A DNA stretch of 64,000 bases, taken from NCBI GenBank assembly GCA_018296165.2, contig JACKQL020000005.1, forward strand, positions 1-64,000, read 5' to 3'. Source of the DNA: Termitomyces sp. T153. Taxonomy: Eukaryota > Basidiomycota > Agaricomycetes > Agaricales > Lyophyllaceae. The translations under genes were made by a program, and so were the position numbers. Shown piece after piece: positions 47,599 to 59,700 of this stretch; the first letter of the stretch is position 1, and every line of letters begins with the position of its first letter. The notes under the pieces are model-generated. The model had not been told where the DNA came from. It searched no databases and saw only the letters and a list, made by a program, of their open reading frames with translations.

Positions 47599-48894
47599 TT
47601 AAAAATCCTCCTCAGGCTCTAAGGATGCAACCTCCAACTCGCCAACCACCTCAGTGGGAGAAACAGTTGCAGGTGCATCGGGAGATGGAGTTCCTGCTGC
47701 GTTGTGGGCTGCAAGGAGTTGGGCAAGTAGCTCCTCTTGTTCAGATGAAGACAAGTAGCACACTTCCAACCCCTGAGGGCAATAACGGGTGAAGTGACCA
47801 GCCTTTCCACAGCGTCGACACAGCAAGGGGGTAGAGGACCGCTGGTGAGAAGCATCAACATCCATTGGGACTCCCTGGAGTAAGGGACATGGAGGAGCAA
47901 CAGGAAGAGCACAGAACGGGGTGACATGGGAGGGGATGGAAGGGTTCGCACCCACTCGAGGGGCTGTCAGAGAACAAAAAGTAACTGGGGGATGCTGCAT
48001 GCATCGCAGCTCGCGTTTGAGTGCCATCAGCTGCCACTGCTTGCATGCCACCTTGTACCAGGTGTCTACACATTTGTCATCTGGGCGCCCTTCTGCCATG
48101 TTATCAATATGGTCCATGAGAGAGGGGTGAAGTCCTTCCCAAAAGGTGAGGCAGAGCTGAAGACCATCCGGATACTCAGCTTGCTTGACTAAAGCACGGA
48201 ATGAATTGATGTACTCATTCAGGGACCGCTTCCCTTGACCGTACTGATCTCGGTCTCGAAGGGAGAGGGCAGCAGTCTTGGCTGGGTCAAGGGAGAAGAA
48301 CTCAGCTTGAAAATCCTTCTCAAACTCGATCCAACTAGCAAAACTCTCTACTCCTCCTGGATGCCAGAAGATGCGCAATGCATAGGTCAAAGCTCGGCCC
48401 ATCTTCATATAAGAGAGGACCCAGGCAATTTTGAGGGCATCAGAGGCAAAGGCTTCACCGCTCAGCTGAATATAGGTGATACAGGACTGGAGGAAGTGTT
48501 CCCCAGCCTTACGGTCTCCATCATATACGTCAGGGAGTGCAGGACGAGGGAGTTTGGAACGGGAAGCTGGAAAGCCCAAGCCAGATGCAGACGCAAACCA
48601 TTCTGCAGCAGCTGGAGCCAGAAAGCCTGAGCTAGGTGCAGACACAAACCGTTCTGCATCAGCTGGGGGCATAGGAGGTGTAGTAGGAGCGAGGGGAAGA
48701 TGTTCCAGAAGGGCTTGGAGAGAAAGAGACACTGCTTCAGTAGTTTGATGGAGTCCAGTGAGTTCAGCCATGTGGGAGGTAAGGGAAGCTTGGGTAAGTT
48801 GAACCTGTGTCTCCAGGGACAGCAAACGACTCCAGGCATCATCCTGGGGGCTTGAAGCGTCAGGGGGAGGTGCTGGAGGGGTTGGCTGGGTCAT
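47599..48894 (-). CDS. gag of element A
   Basis: The 431-codon open frame has a retrotransposon gag domain in its centre (YDGDRKAGEHFLQSCITYIQ, DFQAEFFSLDPAKTAALSLRD) and a CCHC zinc knuckle near the C-terminus (CRRCGKAGHFTRYC, C-x2-C-x4-H-x4-C). It ends EEDF before TAA. Pol follows in the same frame after three stops. This is the intact structural protein of virus-like particles. Confidence 0.92.
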   Translation of the reverse strand: MTQPTPPAPPPDASSPQDDAWSRLLSLETQVQLTQASLTSHMAELTGLHQTTEAVSLSLQALLEHLPLAPTTPPMPPADAERFVSAPSSGFLAPAAAEWFASASGLGFPASRSKLPRPALPDVYDGDRKAGEHFLQSCITYIQLSGEAFASDALKIAWVLSYMKMGRALTYALRIFWHPGGVESFASWIEFEKDFQAEFFSLDPAKTAALSLRDRDQYGQGKRSLNEYINSFRALVKQAEYPDGLQLCLTFWEGLHPSLMDHIDNMAEGRPDDKCVDTWYKVACKQWQLMALKRELRCMQHPPVTFCSLTAPRVGANPSIPSHVTPFCALPVAPPCPLLQGVPMDVDASHQRSSTPLLCRRCGKAGHFTRYCPQGLEVCYLSSSEQEELLAQLLAAHNAAGTPSPDAPATVSPTEVVGELEVASLEPEEDF

Positions 48895-48997
48895 GGGAGG
48901 AGCACAGGGGTACTAAGACACTGGTGGGGGAGAGACCTTTTGAGGAACCAAGTGAAAGCACAGGTAATCAAGAAGGGGGCTCCCAGACGGAATCTAG

Positions 48998-49008
48998 AGA
49001 CTTGTTCT
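48998..49008 (-). other. Candidate self-priming site (PBS) of element A
   Basis: In element sense AGAACAAGTCT starts 2 nt after the 5' LTR. It is not a normal tRNA 3'-end match (no TGG start). It is exactly complementary to AGACTTGTTCT inside the LTR (about 49135-49145), the arrangement known from Tf1 of fission yeast, where the transcript 5' end folds back to prime reverse transcription. Confidence 0.65.
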
Positions 49009-49010
49009 AC

Positions 49011-49451
49011 TGTAAGGGCAACCTCTGGAGGCTGTGGCTCAATCACACAGCTGGCAAAGAGAAATCCAAAGTCTATTCAGTACTGTACAGTGTCTACTGG
49101 AATAACTACTCACCTGGCAAAGAGAAATCCAAAGAGAACAAGTCTGGGGATTCCCTAGGCCAGGTGTGACGCTTCAGAGGCTTCAGAAGCATGAGAAACA
49201 ACTGTACAGTATGACAGAGAAAAAAGACACAAGTGATGTGTCAGCAATTGGTCAGCAGTTACATAAGCCAGTGGCAGTGTCAGAGGGGCCACACTTGTCT
49301 GAATTATTGACAGAGAATTGGTGCAGCCTGAGGGCTGAAACTAGAACCAATAGATAGGGAAAAGGAAGGAGAATAAAGGAAAACTATAACGGAGCAAATC
49401 TGACAAGAACTGGAGAAGGAGAAGGGGAAACAAGTGAGATGTCCCCTGACA
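49011..49451 (-). repeat. 5' LTR of element A
   Basis: 441 bp, followed by GTATG at 49452-49456. Contains the 11-nt complement of the putative priming site. Confidence 0.93.
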
Positions 49452-49654
49452 GTATGAAGATTAAAACAGAAATCCTGTTAATAGGGTAGCCACCTATTTA
49501 TGCATGTATTTTACAGTGGAAGCTACTACATCAAATGGAACTAGTATATTTTTAATGCAAAGTACTATTGTCAGCTGTGAACTCTACAGTATCAGCAGTA
49601 CTTTAGCACACCTATACTAAACAAAGTTATACTTTTATCTATAATACTGAAGTT

Positions 49655-50197
49655 ATGGGCAGCATTGTAGAAGGGGTCATGGGAAGAGCACAGAGAGTAG
49701 CAGACACTGGTGGGGAGAGACTTTCTTGGAAAACCAAACAGAAAACTCAGGCAGTTGAAAAGGGGGCTCCCAGATCAAATCTAGAGACTTGTTCTGCTAT
49801 AAGGGCAACCTATGGAGGCTGTGGCTCAATCACACAGCTGGCAGAGGGAATTCCAAAGTCTATTCAGTACTGTACAGTATTTACTGACATAACTACTCAC
49901 CTGGCAGAGGGAGATTCAAAGAGAACAAGTCTGGGGACTCCCTAGGCCAGGTGTGACACTTCAGAGGCTTCAGAAGCATGAGAAACAACTGTATGAGTCT
50001 GACAGAAAGAAAAGACAAAGGTGATGTGTCAGCTATTGGTCAACAGTTACATAAGCCAGTAGCAGTGTGGAAGGGGCAACACTTCACAGAGAACCAGTGC
50101 AGCATAAGGGCTGAAACTGAGACCAATAGATAGGAAAAAAGAAGGAAAATAAAGGAAAGTCATAAGGAGAGAGAAATGAGGAGGGAGTCCCCTGACA
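49655..50197 (-). mobile_element. Truncated gypsy relative (element B1): leader plus LTR
   Basis: 49655-49797 matches the start of gag and leader of element A. 49798-50197 is a diverged 400-bp LTR of the same family, ending CCTGACA. The rest of the element is missing. Its leader and LTR keep the same 11-nt complementary pair (AGAACAAGTCT). The AT-rich 200 bp before it (49457-49654) are unassigned. Confidence 0.8.
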
Positions 50198-50214
50198 TTA
50201 AAGGCAACAAATTT

Positions 50215-50920
50215 GGTGCAACTCTATGATTGACTTATTTTCAGGCTCAATGAGCACTTTCAAGTTGTTGATTCTGGATAAATGACACTTTATCTGGGAA
50301 TTTGTGTAAATTGTGACCACCTGGCAAGGAGGCTTTGGCTTTTTCAACAGGGTTTTGTTGTTGAACTGCTCACAGCATACAATCTTATTGATGCTAAGAC
50401 CTCATTAATATCTCTTCATCATCTATTGCATTCTCTTCCCAATCCTCCTCCAAATCCACTTCCAGATATACCTAGTGTTGACATAAAAATTCATTATTAA
50501 CACTGGCTGGAGAACTAGCCAGAGTGTCTGTAATTACCACCCCCCATTACATACTGCAGGACCTAGGACATGATGTTCAAGGATTACTCCATGTAAAAAT
50601 AGGTCTCAAAGGAAATAAAATGGAACTCTCTCTCTCTCTCTCTCTAGTCAGATTGATTCTCTCTATCTTAGCTTATACACATGCACATGACCTGATCTTG
50701 CTTTTATGGCTATGAGTCTTGGCCAGTGAAATGCCAACCTGACAAGAGTGCATCTTTTGGTGGCTAAGGATGTTCTTTGCTATCTTGCAGGCACTCTTGA
50801 CTTTGCCCTGGAGGTACAATTTTTCTGTTGTTACCAAACTTCCTTCACTGTTCCTTTTACTTCTGAGTATTTGTAGTTTTGTTGATGCTGATTGTGTCCA
50901 ATTCTACAACTTGTTGCAGG
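50215..50920 (+). pseudogene. Ty1/copia pol fragment (reverse transcriptase end/RNase H start)
   Basis: Plus-strand frames read LARRLWLFQQGFVVELLTAYNLIDAKTS, then PHYILQ-type sequence, then AKDVLCYLAGTLDFALE and FVDADC, in an order typical of the C-terminal copia reverse transcriptase and the following RNase H (normally LRYLAGT..Y and DADWA). Frameshifts, stops and a CT-dinucleotide run near 50625-50645 interrupt it. It lies between two gypsy remnants, on the opposite strand. Confidence 0.7.
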
Positions 50921-53798
50921 ATGGTCTCATCTGGAGACTCCAGGCCCAGAGCACTGACAAATTCCCCTTTGTATCTATCTTCCCCTGAAGTTCACACCTA
51001 ACACCCCTAACATCCTTGTGAAAGGCCTCCCTACAAGGGAATGCCAGGGGGAGGGATCAAAAAGGTCAAGATCAACATAAGGGAGATGCTCAACACAACA
51101 AGTACACATAGCAGCATGCTCATGGACCTTTTCTCTATACTCCTTGCAGGCCTCTCCTGCACAGATGGTGCAATGGTGCAGGCACTGGCTCATCCTTTAT
51201 TGGCATGTCACATTGTGGCAACATGAAGGTACCATCAACCTCAACATCATTATCTGGCCCACTGTCCTCACAATCCCTTTATTTCTTTATTATCCCTTTA
51301 TTTCTCCCCTTTTATTTACTTATCTACCCTGGCATACACACTATCTATTGTTACACTACCTATATATACAGACATATACCTACCTGCACCCTTGGTCAAC
51401 TATACACTGTACTGAGAGTGAGTCACTACTGTGCATGTACCTTTGGACCCACATATTCTACTTACCAATCTGTCCAAGTACAGTAGCTACTTAGTTAACC
51501 ATATACTGAACTGGGGATATTTTACTTACCTATCTGTTCAGCCACACCTTGCATGAAGCTAGGGTTCTAACATCCTTACCCTTGCCCTTCATCCAGTCAA
51601 TCACAGGGTTGTGTTCATGTAGCTAAGTGAACTTCAAGATCATGTCTTACTTTTCCAGACTGGTGATGGCAAAGGTGGCACACTTGGAGTGGTCCTAGTA
51701 GCAAAGGACTAGATCCACCACCAACTAAGCGGAGCCAGCCTCCTTGAGCATACTTTCAACATTGTAGACTGGGATTGGGCAAGAGGCATGGCAGGTCATG
51801 AGCTGATGGCATTGCATGTATCTAGTGTTGAGGAAGAGGCCTGTAGCCCCACTGTCCAGCAAGGCAACCACACTCTGACATTGCTGAGTTTGCATTGTCT
51901 CAATCTCCACCTGTAGCTTTAGAAAATTAGAGGAGGAGGTGACCCCATATCAGCATGGAAGACAACACTTACAAGCAGGAAGTTGGGGGTGGGGTCTAGG
52001 AGTTGTATTTTCAGTTGAGGCTTTGACTGGGAGTGAAGTTTGTATGTCTGAGGAGGAGCCTATTGTTTTGGGCATAGTATCAAGGGTAGCAATGAATATG
52101 TTAGGACAAGGACTCAAAACAATTAGTGTCAGGCAATGGGGGCATACTGGTCATCCATTTCCTTCCTAAAAATCCTCCTCAGACTCTACTGGTGTAGTCT
52201 CCAACTCTGAGCCACTTTTGATGACCACTTTTGATGGGGGCACAAGCATAGAAACATCTAAAAAAGGGGCTCCACCACTGTTCCTGGCAGCAAGGAGCTG
52301 GACAAGGAGTTCTTTCTGTTCAAATAGAGAGGTATTGTACATCCAGACCTTGAGGACATTGACAAGCAAAGTGACTGGCCATCCTGCAATATTGGCAAAG
52401 CAGAGGAGGACTGTTGTTAAGAAGCATCATTGTCCATTGGGACCTCTTGAAGAAGAGAGCAGACAGGAGCTGGAGGAGAAGCAGGGAAGGATGAGGTCTA
52501 GAGTGGGGCAGGGAAGAGCAAGTTGTACCAGGGGTTGCAATCAGGCAAGAAGTGGTTGAGGGGTGGGCTGAATGTTGTAGCTCACAGTTCAGTTCCATCA
52601 GTTGCCACTGCTTATGTGCTCCCTTGCACTAGGTCTCAACTCATTCATTGTCTGGATGCCCATTAGCCATGCCATTGATGCAATCCATAAGCACTGGGTA
52701 AAGACCATTATAGAAGGTGAGGCAGAGCTAAAGGCCATTGGAGTAATAGGCCTGTTTGATCAGTGCATGGAGCATGTCAATATACTTGTTAAGGGACTGC
52801 TTCCATTGATTGTACTAGTATTGGTTATGGAGGGCAAGAGCAGCAGTTTTAGCAGAGTCAAGGGAGAAGAACTCAGCACAAAAATCCTTTTCAAACTTGC
52901 CACAGTCTGCAAAACTATTCACTTCTTCTAGGCAATGGAAGATCTTCAGCATGTACATCAAAGCTCAACCATAATTCATTTAGGACAGGACCCAGGCCAT
53001 CTTCAGAGCATTGGAGGCAAATGCTTCACCACTCAACTGAATATAATTGATGCAGGATTGGAGAAAATGCTCCCCAGACTTGCAGTCACCATCATAGACA
53101 TCCAAAAGTGCAGAGCAGGGAATTTTTGCATGGGGGTGCCAAAACTTCAAAGTGAGAACAGGATCCAAATGTTCTGCAGCTGCTGGGGGTGCAGGTGGAG
53201 TGGTAGGAGCAAGTGAGAGGAGCTACAGAATGGTCTGGAGAGGTAGGGACATGGGTTTAGCAGTTTGATGTAATCTGGCTAATTTGGCAGTGTGGGAGGT
53301 GAGAGAAGCTTGAGTGAGTTGCACTTGAGCCTCTGGAGTCAATAAACAACTCCAGAAAGTGACCTGGGAACTTAAAGTGTTAGAGGGAGGTGCTGAAGGA
53401 GTTGATTTGGTTATAGATGAAGCATAGAAGATGCTGGAGGGGTTGATTGGATTATAGAAGGAGCACAGGGGGTAGTACAGGGGGTAGTGAGACACTGGTG
53501 GGGAAAAGGCCTTTGAGAGACAAAAAAGGGAAAGAGAAGCATTCAGGAAATCAAAAATAGGGCTTCCAAACCAAATTTAGAGACTCATTCTGCTGTAAGA
53601 GCCACCTCTAAAGGCTATGGCTCAGTGACACAGCTGGCAGAGGGAGATTTCAAAGTATATTCAGTACTGTACAGGGTCTAGGAGCATAGTTATACACTTG
53701 GCAGAGGGAGATTCAAAGAGAACAAGTCTGAGGAACTCCCTAGCCAGGCAAACACTTCAGATGGTTTATAGGCATTGATAGCAACTGTACAAGTCAAC
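50921..53798 (-). mobile_element. Truncated gypsy relative (element B2)
   Basis: From right to left: part of an LTR (53600-53798), gag with knuckle CQYCRMASHFACQC (about 52400), a protease with LLDSGATGLFLN (about 51830), and the segment after the protease, ending abruptly at 50921. Reverse transcriptase, integrase and the other LTR are missing. Gag is broken by many stops. A 373-bp insertion interrupts it at 51198-51570. Confidence 0.8.
51198..51570. mobile_element. 373-bp insertion in element B2 with 7-bp duplication
   Basis: Compared with element A, B2 has extra sequence here, flanked on both sides by CATCCTT (51191-51197 and 51571-51577). The insert is AT-rich with no coding content and no clear inverted ends. 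It could be a small non-autonomous element or a solo LTR of another family. Confidence 0.5.
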
Positions 53799-56700
53799 TG
53801 TAAGGATGATTTCTAGAGGTTGTGACTTGATCACACAACTGGCAGAGGGAAATCAAAAATTTATTAACAGTAATGGCATAGCAGAAAATAACTACACACC
53901 TGGCAGAGGGAAATCCAAAGAGAATGAGTTTGAAGATTCCAATTACTAGGACTGCAAATTTACAGAAATGAACTATGTGAAATACCATGGGAAATATGAT
54001 GTCAGATTTTGCACATGCAAAGAGCCCAATGTCATCATCAAAGCCATTATCAAAGTCATGTGACTTGAAATTAGAAATCCATCATAAATAGCTTCGATCT
54101 CAAGCCACATGTCACATGATGCTACTGGAGTGGTACTGTTGGATGATAGCCCTGGATTAAAAGTACTTATAACCAAAAGATGGGTATCCAGGAGTCAAAA
54201 GATGGCTGGGAATAAAGGAAACAAGATAATACTCCAGACATGTGAGGTTTCTTGACATCACCCTCCCTCTAGCATGTGGCATCTCCATGCATTGAGTAGA
54301 AAGAGTTACAGATTGCTTGGTCAGCTGCTGAGATGGGATAGATGCCTTGAATTGCCCTTGGTGCACTAGAGTGTCTGCAATAAAAGTCTTGAATTAGTGC
54401 TGGTCCATGAACATTGGCCTGTGGTTCCCAAGAGATGTCCTTGATGCCATATTCCTTCCACTTCACCTTGAACTGCAACTCTCTCCAGAATATTCTGCTA
54501 TCCAAAATTTCCTCCACCTTATACTCCTCCTCATCATTAACCAGGATTGATGGTGGGGGTGCCTTAGGGTGGCAGCCAGGGATCAGATCTTCTGGAGCTG
54601 AGAACAGTGACAACATTGAAGACTGGGTGCAATTGGCAGGCCTACTGGGAGCTTAAGTCAGTATGCTAGAGGCCCTACCTTCTTCTCTACCATGAAATGG
54701 CCAAGGTGACAATGTGACAGCTTGTGTGATAGCCTTGTTGTCTTAATATCTGAGCTATTCAAGTACACACAGTCTTCAGGCTTGTATATGGGGTCTGGCA
54801 TCTGCTGACAGTCATAGTACCATGCCATATCATCCTTTGCCTTCATCAACACTGCCTTTGCCTCCTCCTGTGCCCTCTTCATCCTGTCTACAAACTCATT
54901 GACTGAGTTGTTTTCTGAGGGGCATGCCCCAGGTTCAAATCCCATGTGGAGGTGCCTGCCAGTGTCCAGGAAGAATGGAGTCATCTGCATAGAAGAGTGA
55001 ATGTGGTTGTTGTACTGGAACTCTGCATCTGGCCAAAGCTCATCCCAGTCATCCTGCCTCTTGTTATAAAACAGGCAGAGATACTGTTCCAGTTCCTGGT
55101 TAACACATTCTGTCTGCCCATCTGACTGAGGGTGATAGGTTGTGGTAGTATGGAGCTTCATTCCTAATAGGTGGTACAGCTTGTGAGTAAACTCTGCTAC
55201 AAAATGGGGGCCTCAGTCAGAGACATACCCATCTAACAGACCATGGAGCTTCCAGACATTCTTCCAATACAGGCTAGCTGTTCTTAGGGCAGAGCATGTC
55301 ATGTAGGTAGGGATAAAGTGAGCCTGTTTACCATAGAGGTCCACCACTACCATCACAGCATCATATCCATAAGCATCAGGGAGTTTAACAATGAAATCCA
55401 CCAATGCAACACTTCAGCAAGCAGCTGGGATAGGCAGAGGTAGAAGCTGACTCATGGGTGCCTGGCAACAAGGCTTGGTGTGGAGACAGAAATTGCAGGT
55501 GCTGGTGTAGGTGCCTACATATTGGGGTATCTGAGGGCACCAGTAGTTCCAGGACACTAGCTCCAGCATCTTCCACTTTTCAGGATGCCCAGCTACACAA
55601 GAGTCATGGTATTGGGCATGTAGATGCATTCTCAGAAGGTTAGAAGCCCATCCTGAAAACCCCACTCATCTGCATGCATGGACTTAACTCTGCTTGCTCA
55701 TTGGGCTCATAGGGCCTGTGCAACCTGAGCAACCACATCCTCTTGCACACCCTCTTAGTTTCCTCTCTGGATGTCCTTGAGGATGTTTGCCTCATCCTCT
55801 TGAACCACAATTGCTTCTAGAGCACAAATAGCAAAGAGCTTAGGCTTGAGGAGGACAATGTTATTGTTATTCTTTGCTCCAGTGCTGTGGTCAGCCCACC
55901 TAGACAATGCATCTAGTTTGCCCATGCTCTGTTCAGGTTTGTGATGCAGTGAAAAGTCAAAGTTGGCCAGATACAGGGACCACCAAGCTTGGCATTGATT
56001 CAGCTTCTTGGCTGTATAGAAGTATTTGAGGTTCTTGTAGCCTATCCAGACTTCAAAGTTATGCTGTGCACCCTCAAGGAAATTTCACCATTCTTCAAGG
56101 GACTGAATGATGGCAAGCATCTCCTTGTCATGGATCTCATAGTTCTGCTCTACTGCATTAAGGCTTTTGGAGTAGAAAGCTACTGGATGCCACTTGTCAT
56201 CCTCCCTTGACTACTGGGAGAGGACTGCTCCTGTAGCAAAGTCAGAGCTATCAGCTTCAACACAGAGGGGGGGAGTCATCATCTGGGAACAAGAGGGCAG
56301 GTTTTGAGGTAACAGCTTGCTCAAGGGTCCCAAAGGCAGCTTGCTGCAAGGACTCCCACTGCTATGCTGTGCCCTTGGCAGTGAGGCCAAAGAGGGGACA
56401 TGCATGGTGGGAGAAGTCCTGTATGAACCTCTGGTAGAAGTTGGCAAACCCAAAAAAGGCCTGTACTTCCTTCTTGTTCCTTGGCTTAGGCCATTCCACT
56501 ACACCTGCCACTTTAATAGGGTCCATCCTTAGCCATTCTATGCAAGATGATCAAACTGAAGTACTCCAGTTTAGTCTGCTCAATTCACACTTCTCAGGCT
56601 TCAGATAGAGCTGGTGTTGGCAGAGGCATTCCAAGACAATGTGTGTGACCCAGCAATGCTCCTTCAAGGTTTTAGTGTAGATGAGGATATCATCAAGATA

Positions 56701-59700
56701 CACACAAACAACACCTTCTGCAATCAGATCATGAAAAATGTCATTCATCATGGTCTGAAAAGTGGCTGGGCTATTGGTGAGACTAAAGAACATCACCAGA
56801 GGTTCAAAAAGTCTGCAATTGGTTTGGCATGCTGCCTTCCATTTGTCTCCTTTCTTGATGCACACATGGTTGTAGCCCCAACAGATGTCCAACTTGGTAA
56901 AGTAGCATGTACCTCAAAGGTTGTTGACAAGTTCAGAGATAAGTGGCAAGGGATAGCAATTCTTCATCATCATCACATTCAAGAATTAATAGTCCTGAAC
57001 CAGACAAAGAGACCCATTCTTTTTCTTAATGAAAAAGACTGGGGAGACCATTGGAGACTTAAAAGGCCATATCCATCCAGAACTAAGATTCTCCTGTAGG
57101 AATGCATCCAGCTCATCCTGCTCATGGGGTGCAAGTGGATAAACCTTGCAGTTGGAGAGTTTTGCATCTAGTATCAGCTCAACTGCATGATCCCACTGCT
57201 TGTGCTCTGGAAGTGAATCAAAGAATGCTTTGGAGAATACATCCTCAAAATTGTGAAGATGATTAGAAACTATGCTACAAAAGGGCTTGGGCTGGGAATT
57301 TGCTGCAAATGCCTTGTCTAGATGCTGAGAAGTGGTCTGACTAGCCTGGATCTCTGCCACTGTAAGAGGGGGCAGAGGGTTGTAGCATAGATCCTATCAC
57401 CTACCTCAATGTTTTGATCTGAAGACTCCAAGTCTGGAGTGCTGGCAGATTCTCCTTTACATTCATCTTTCTCCTGAGGTTCATGCCCAACACCTTAGAC
57501 ATCCTCATAGAGGACCTCCCTACAAGAGAATGCCAAAGGGGGGAATGCAGGAGGTTGAGGTCCACATAAGAAAGATGCCTAGGATGACAGGCATGCATGG
57601 CAGCACACTCACAAATCTTTGCTTTATGCTCCTTACAGGCTTCTTTGGCACAAGTCTTGCAATGACAAGGGCAGCAACTCATCTTTGCCTTGCCCTTAGT
57701 CCAGTCAATCTCAGGGTTATGTTCTCATAATCAGATGAACTCCAAGATCATGTCTTACTTCCCCAAACTAGTGACAGCAAAAGTGGCTTGCTCTGAGTGG
57801 TCTTGGTAACAAAGGACCAGGTCTGCCATGGAACAAATAGAGCCAGCTTCATTGAGTGTGCCATCAACATTATACATGGGTATAAGACCAGAGAGGGGGC
57901 AAGTTGTGAGACAGTGTTGTTGCACATAGCCTGCATCAAGAAAGAGGCCTGTCACCCCACTGTCAAGCAGGGCAAACACAATTTGGGTCTGCTGGGTGTC
58001 CATTGTCTCAATTTCTACTTGTAGCTTCAGAGAATTGTTGAAAGGGGTGGAAGTGACAATGTATCAATGGGGGAGATGGCATTCCCATGCAGGAATATGA
58101 AGGCATGGGTTAGGAAGTGTGTTCCCAGCAGAGACTTTAGCTGGGGAGGAGGTTTGTATGGCTGAGTGGCTGATCATTCTTGGCATAGTATCAAGAGCAG
58201 CAATAGATATATTTGATTCTACTGATAGGGGAGCAAAACAATTAGCACTAGGCAACAGGGGCACACAGGTCATCCATTGCCTTTTTTAAAAATCCTCCTC
58301 TAACTCCATGAGCACCTCCTTCAATATGTTAGCCACCTCATCAGAGGATTCAGCTATAGGCACATCAGGAGAGGGGGCTCCTATTGCATCCTGGGCTGCC
58401 AGGAGTTGGACAAGCAGCTCTTCTTGCTCCAATGTAGACAGGTAGCAGACTTCCAGCTCTTGAGGACAGTAACAAGCAAAGTGGCCAGTCTTTCTGCAGC
58501 ATTGACACAACAAAGGCATGGAGGATTGCTGTTGGGAGGCATCAACCTTCATTGGGACTCTCTAGAGTAGGGAGTGCATAAGGGCTGGTAGCAGAACATG
58601 GAAGGGGGCAACATGAGATGGAACTGGAAGGGTTGCACTTGCTTGAGGGGCCACTGAAGCATGCATAGAAGGGGAGACTCAAGGCACAATTCCACCACAA
58701 GCAAAGGAAGCATGTGGAGTAGCCACAAGGTATTGTGCCTGTCACATCTCATGCTGTAGCTCCATCCACTGCTACTGTTTATGTGCCACCTTGTACCAGG
58801 TGTCAACATGCTCAACATCTGGGTGCCCCTCAGTCATACTGTCAATACAATCTATGAGAGAGGGGTGGAGTCCATTGCAAAAGGTTAGGCAGAGCTGCAG
58901 ACTGTCTGGATATCCAGCCTGCTCAACTGAGGCACAGAATGAGTCAATGTACTCATCTAGTGACCACTTCCCTTGACTATACTAGTTTTGGTTGCAAAGG
59001 AAGAGAGCTGCAGTCTTGGCAGGGTTGAGGGGAAAGAACTCAGCTTGGAACTCCTTCTCAAACTCCATCTAGCCAGAGAAATTTTCAACTCCTCCAGAGT
59101 GTCAAAAGATGTGCAATGCATAGGTTGAGGCTCAGCCTGCCTTCATGTAGGAGAGGACCCAGGCAATTTTCAGAGCATCAGAGGCAAAAGCTTCACCACT
59201 CAGCAGGATATAAGTGATGCAGGATTAGAAAAAATGTTCACCAACCTTACAGTCCCCATTAAATATGTCAGGGAGCACAAGGCAAGGAAGTTTAGAGCAG
59301 GATGCTGAAAACTCTAAGCTAGATGCAGAGGAAACCTTTCTGTAGTTGCTGGGGGTCCAGGAGAAGGAGTAGGCACCAGGAGGAGGTGTTCTAGAAGAGC
59401 CTGGAGGGAGATGGAGACTGCTTCAGTAGTTTAATGGAGTCCTTTGAGTTCAGCAGTGTGGGAGGTAAGAGAAGCTTGGGTAAGTGGAACCTGTGTCTCT
59501 TGGAATAGCAAACAACTCCAGACATTGTCCTGGGGGCTTGAAGCATCAGGGGAAGGTACTGGAGGGATTGGTTGGGTCATAGGAGGAGCACAGAGGGTAG
59601 TAAGATACTGGTGGGGGAGAGACCTTTTGAAGAATCAAACAGAAAACTCCAGCAATTGAAAAGGGGCCTCCCAGACTGAATTTAGAGACTTATTCTGCTG

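Larger units (their letters stand above)
43093..49451 (-). mobile_element. Complete Ty3/gypsy chromovirus (element A)
   Basis: Sense is the minus strand. LTRs (43093-43525 and 49011-49451) start TG and end CA. They are flanked by an identical 5-bp target duplication GTATG (43088-43092 and 49452-49456). A purine tract precedes the 3' LTR. The body holds gag and a pol with protease, reverse transcriptase, RNase H, integrase and chromodomain. The two LTRs are almost identical apart from a few substitutions and one 8-bp indel, so insertion is recent, yet pol has several stop codons. Confidence 0.95.
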
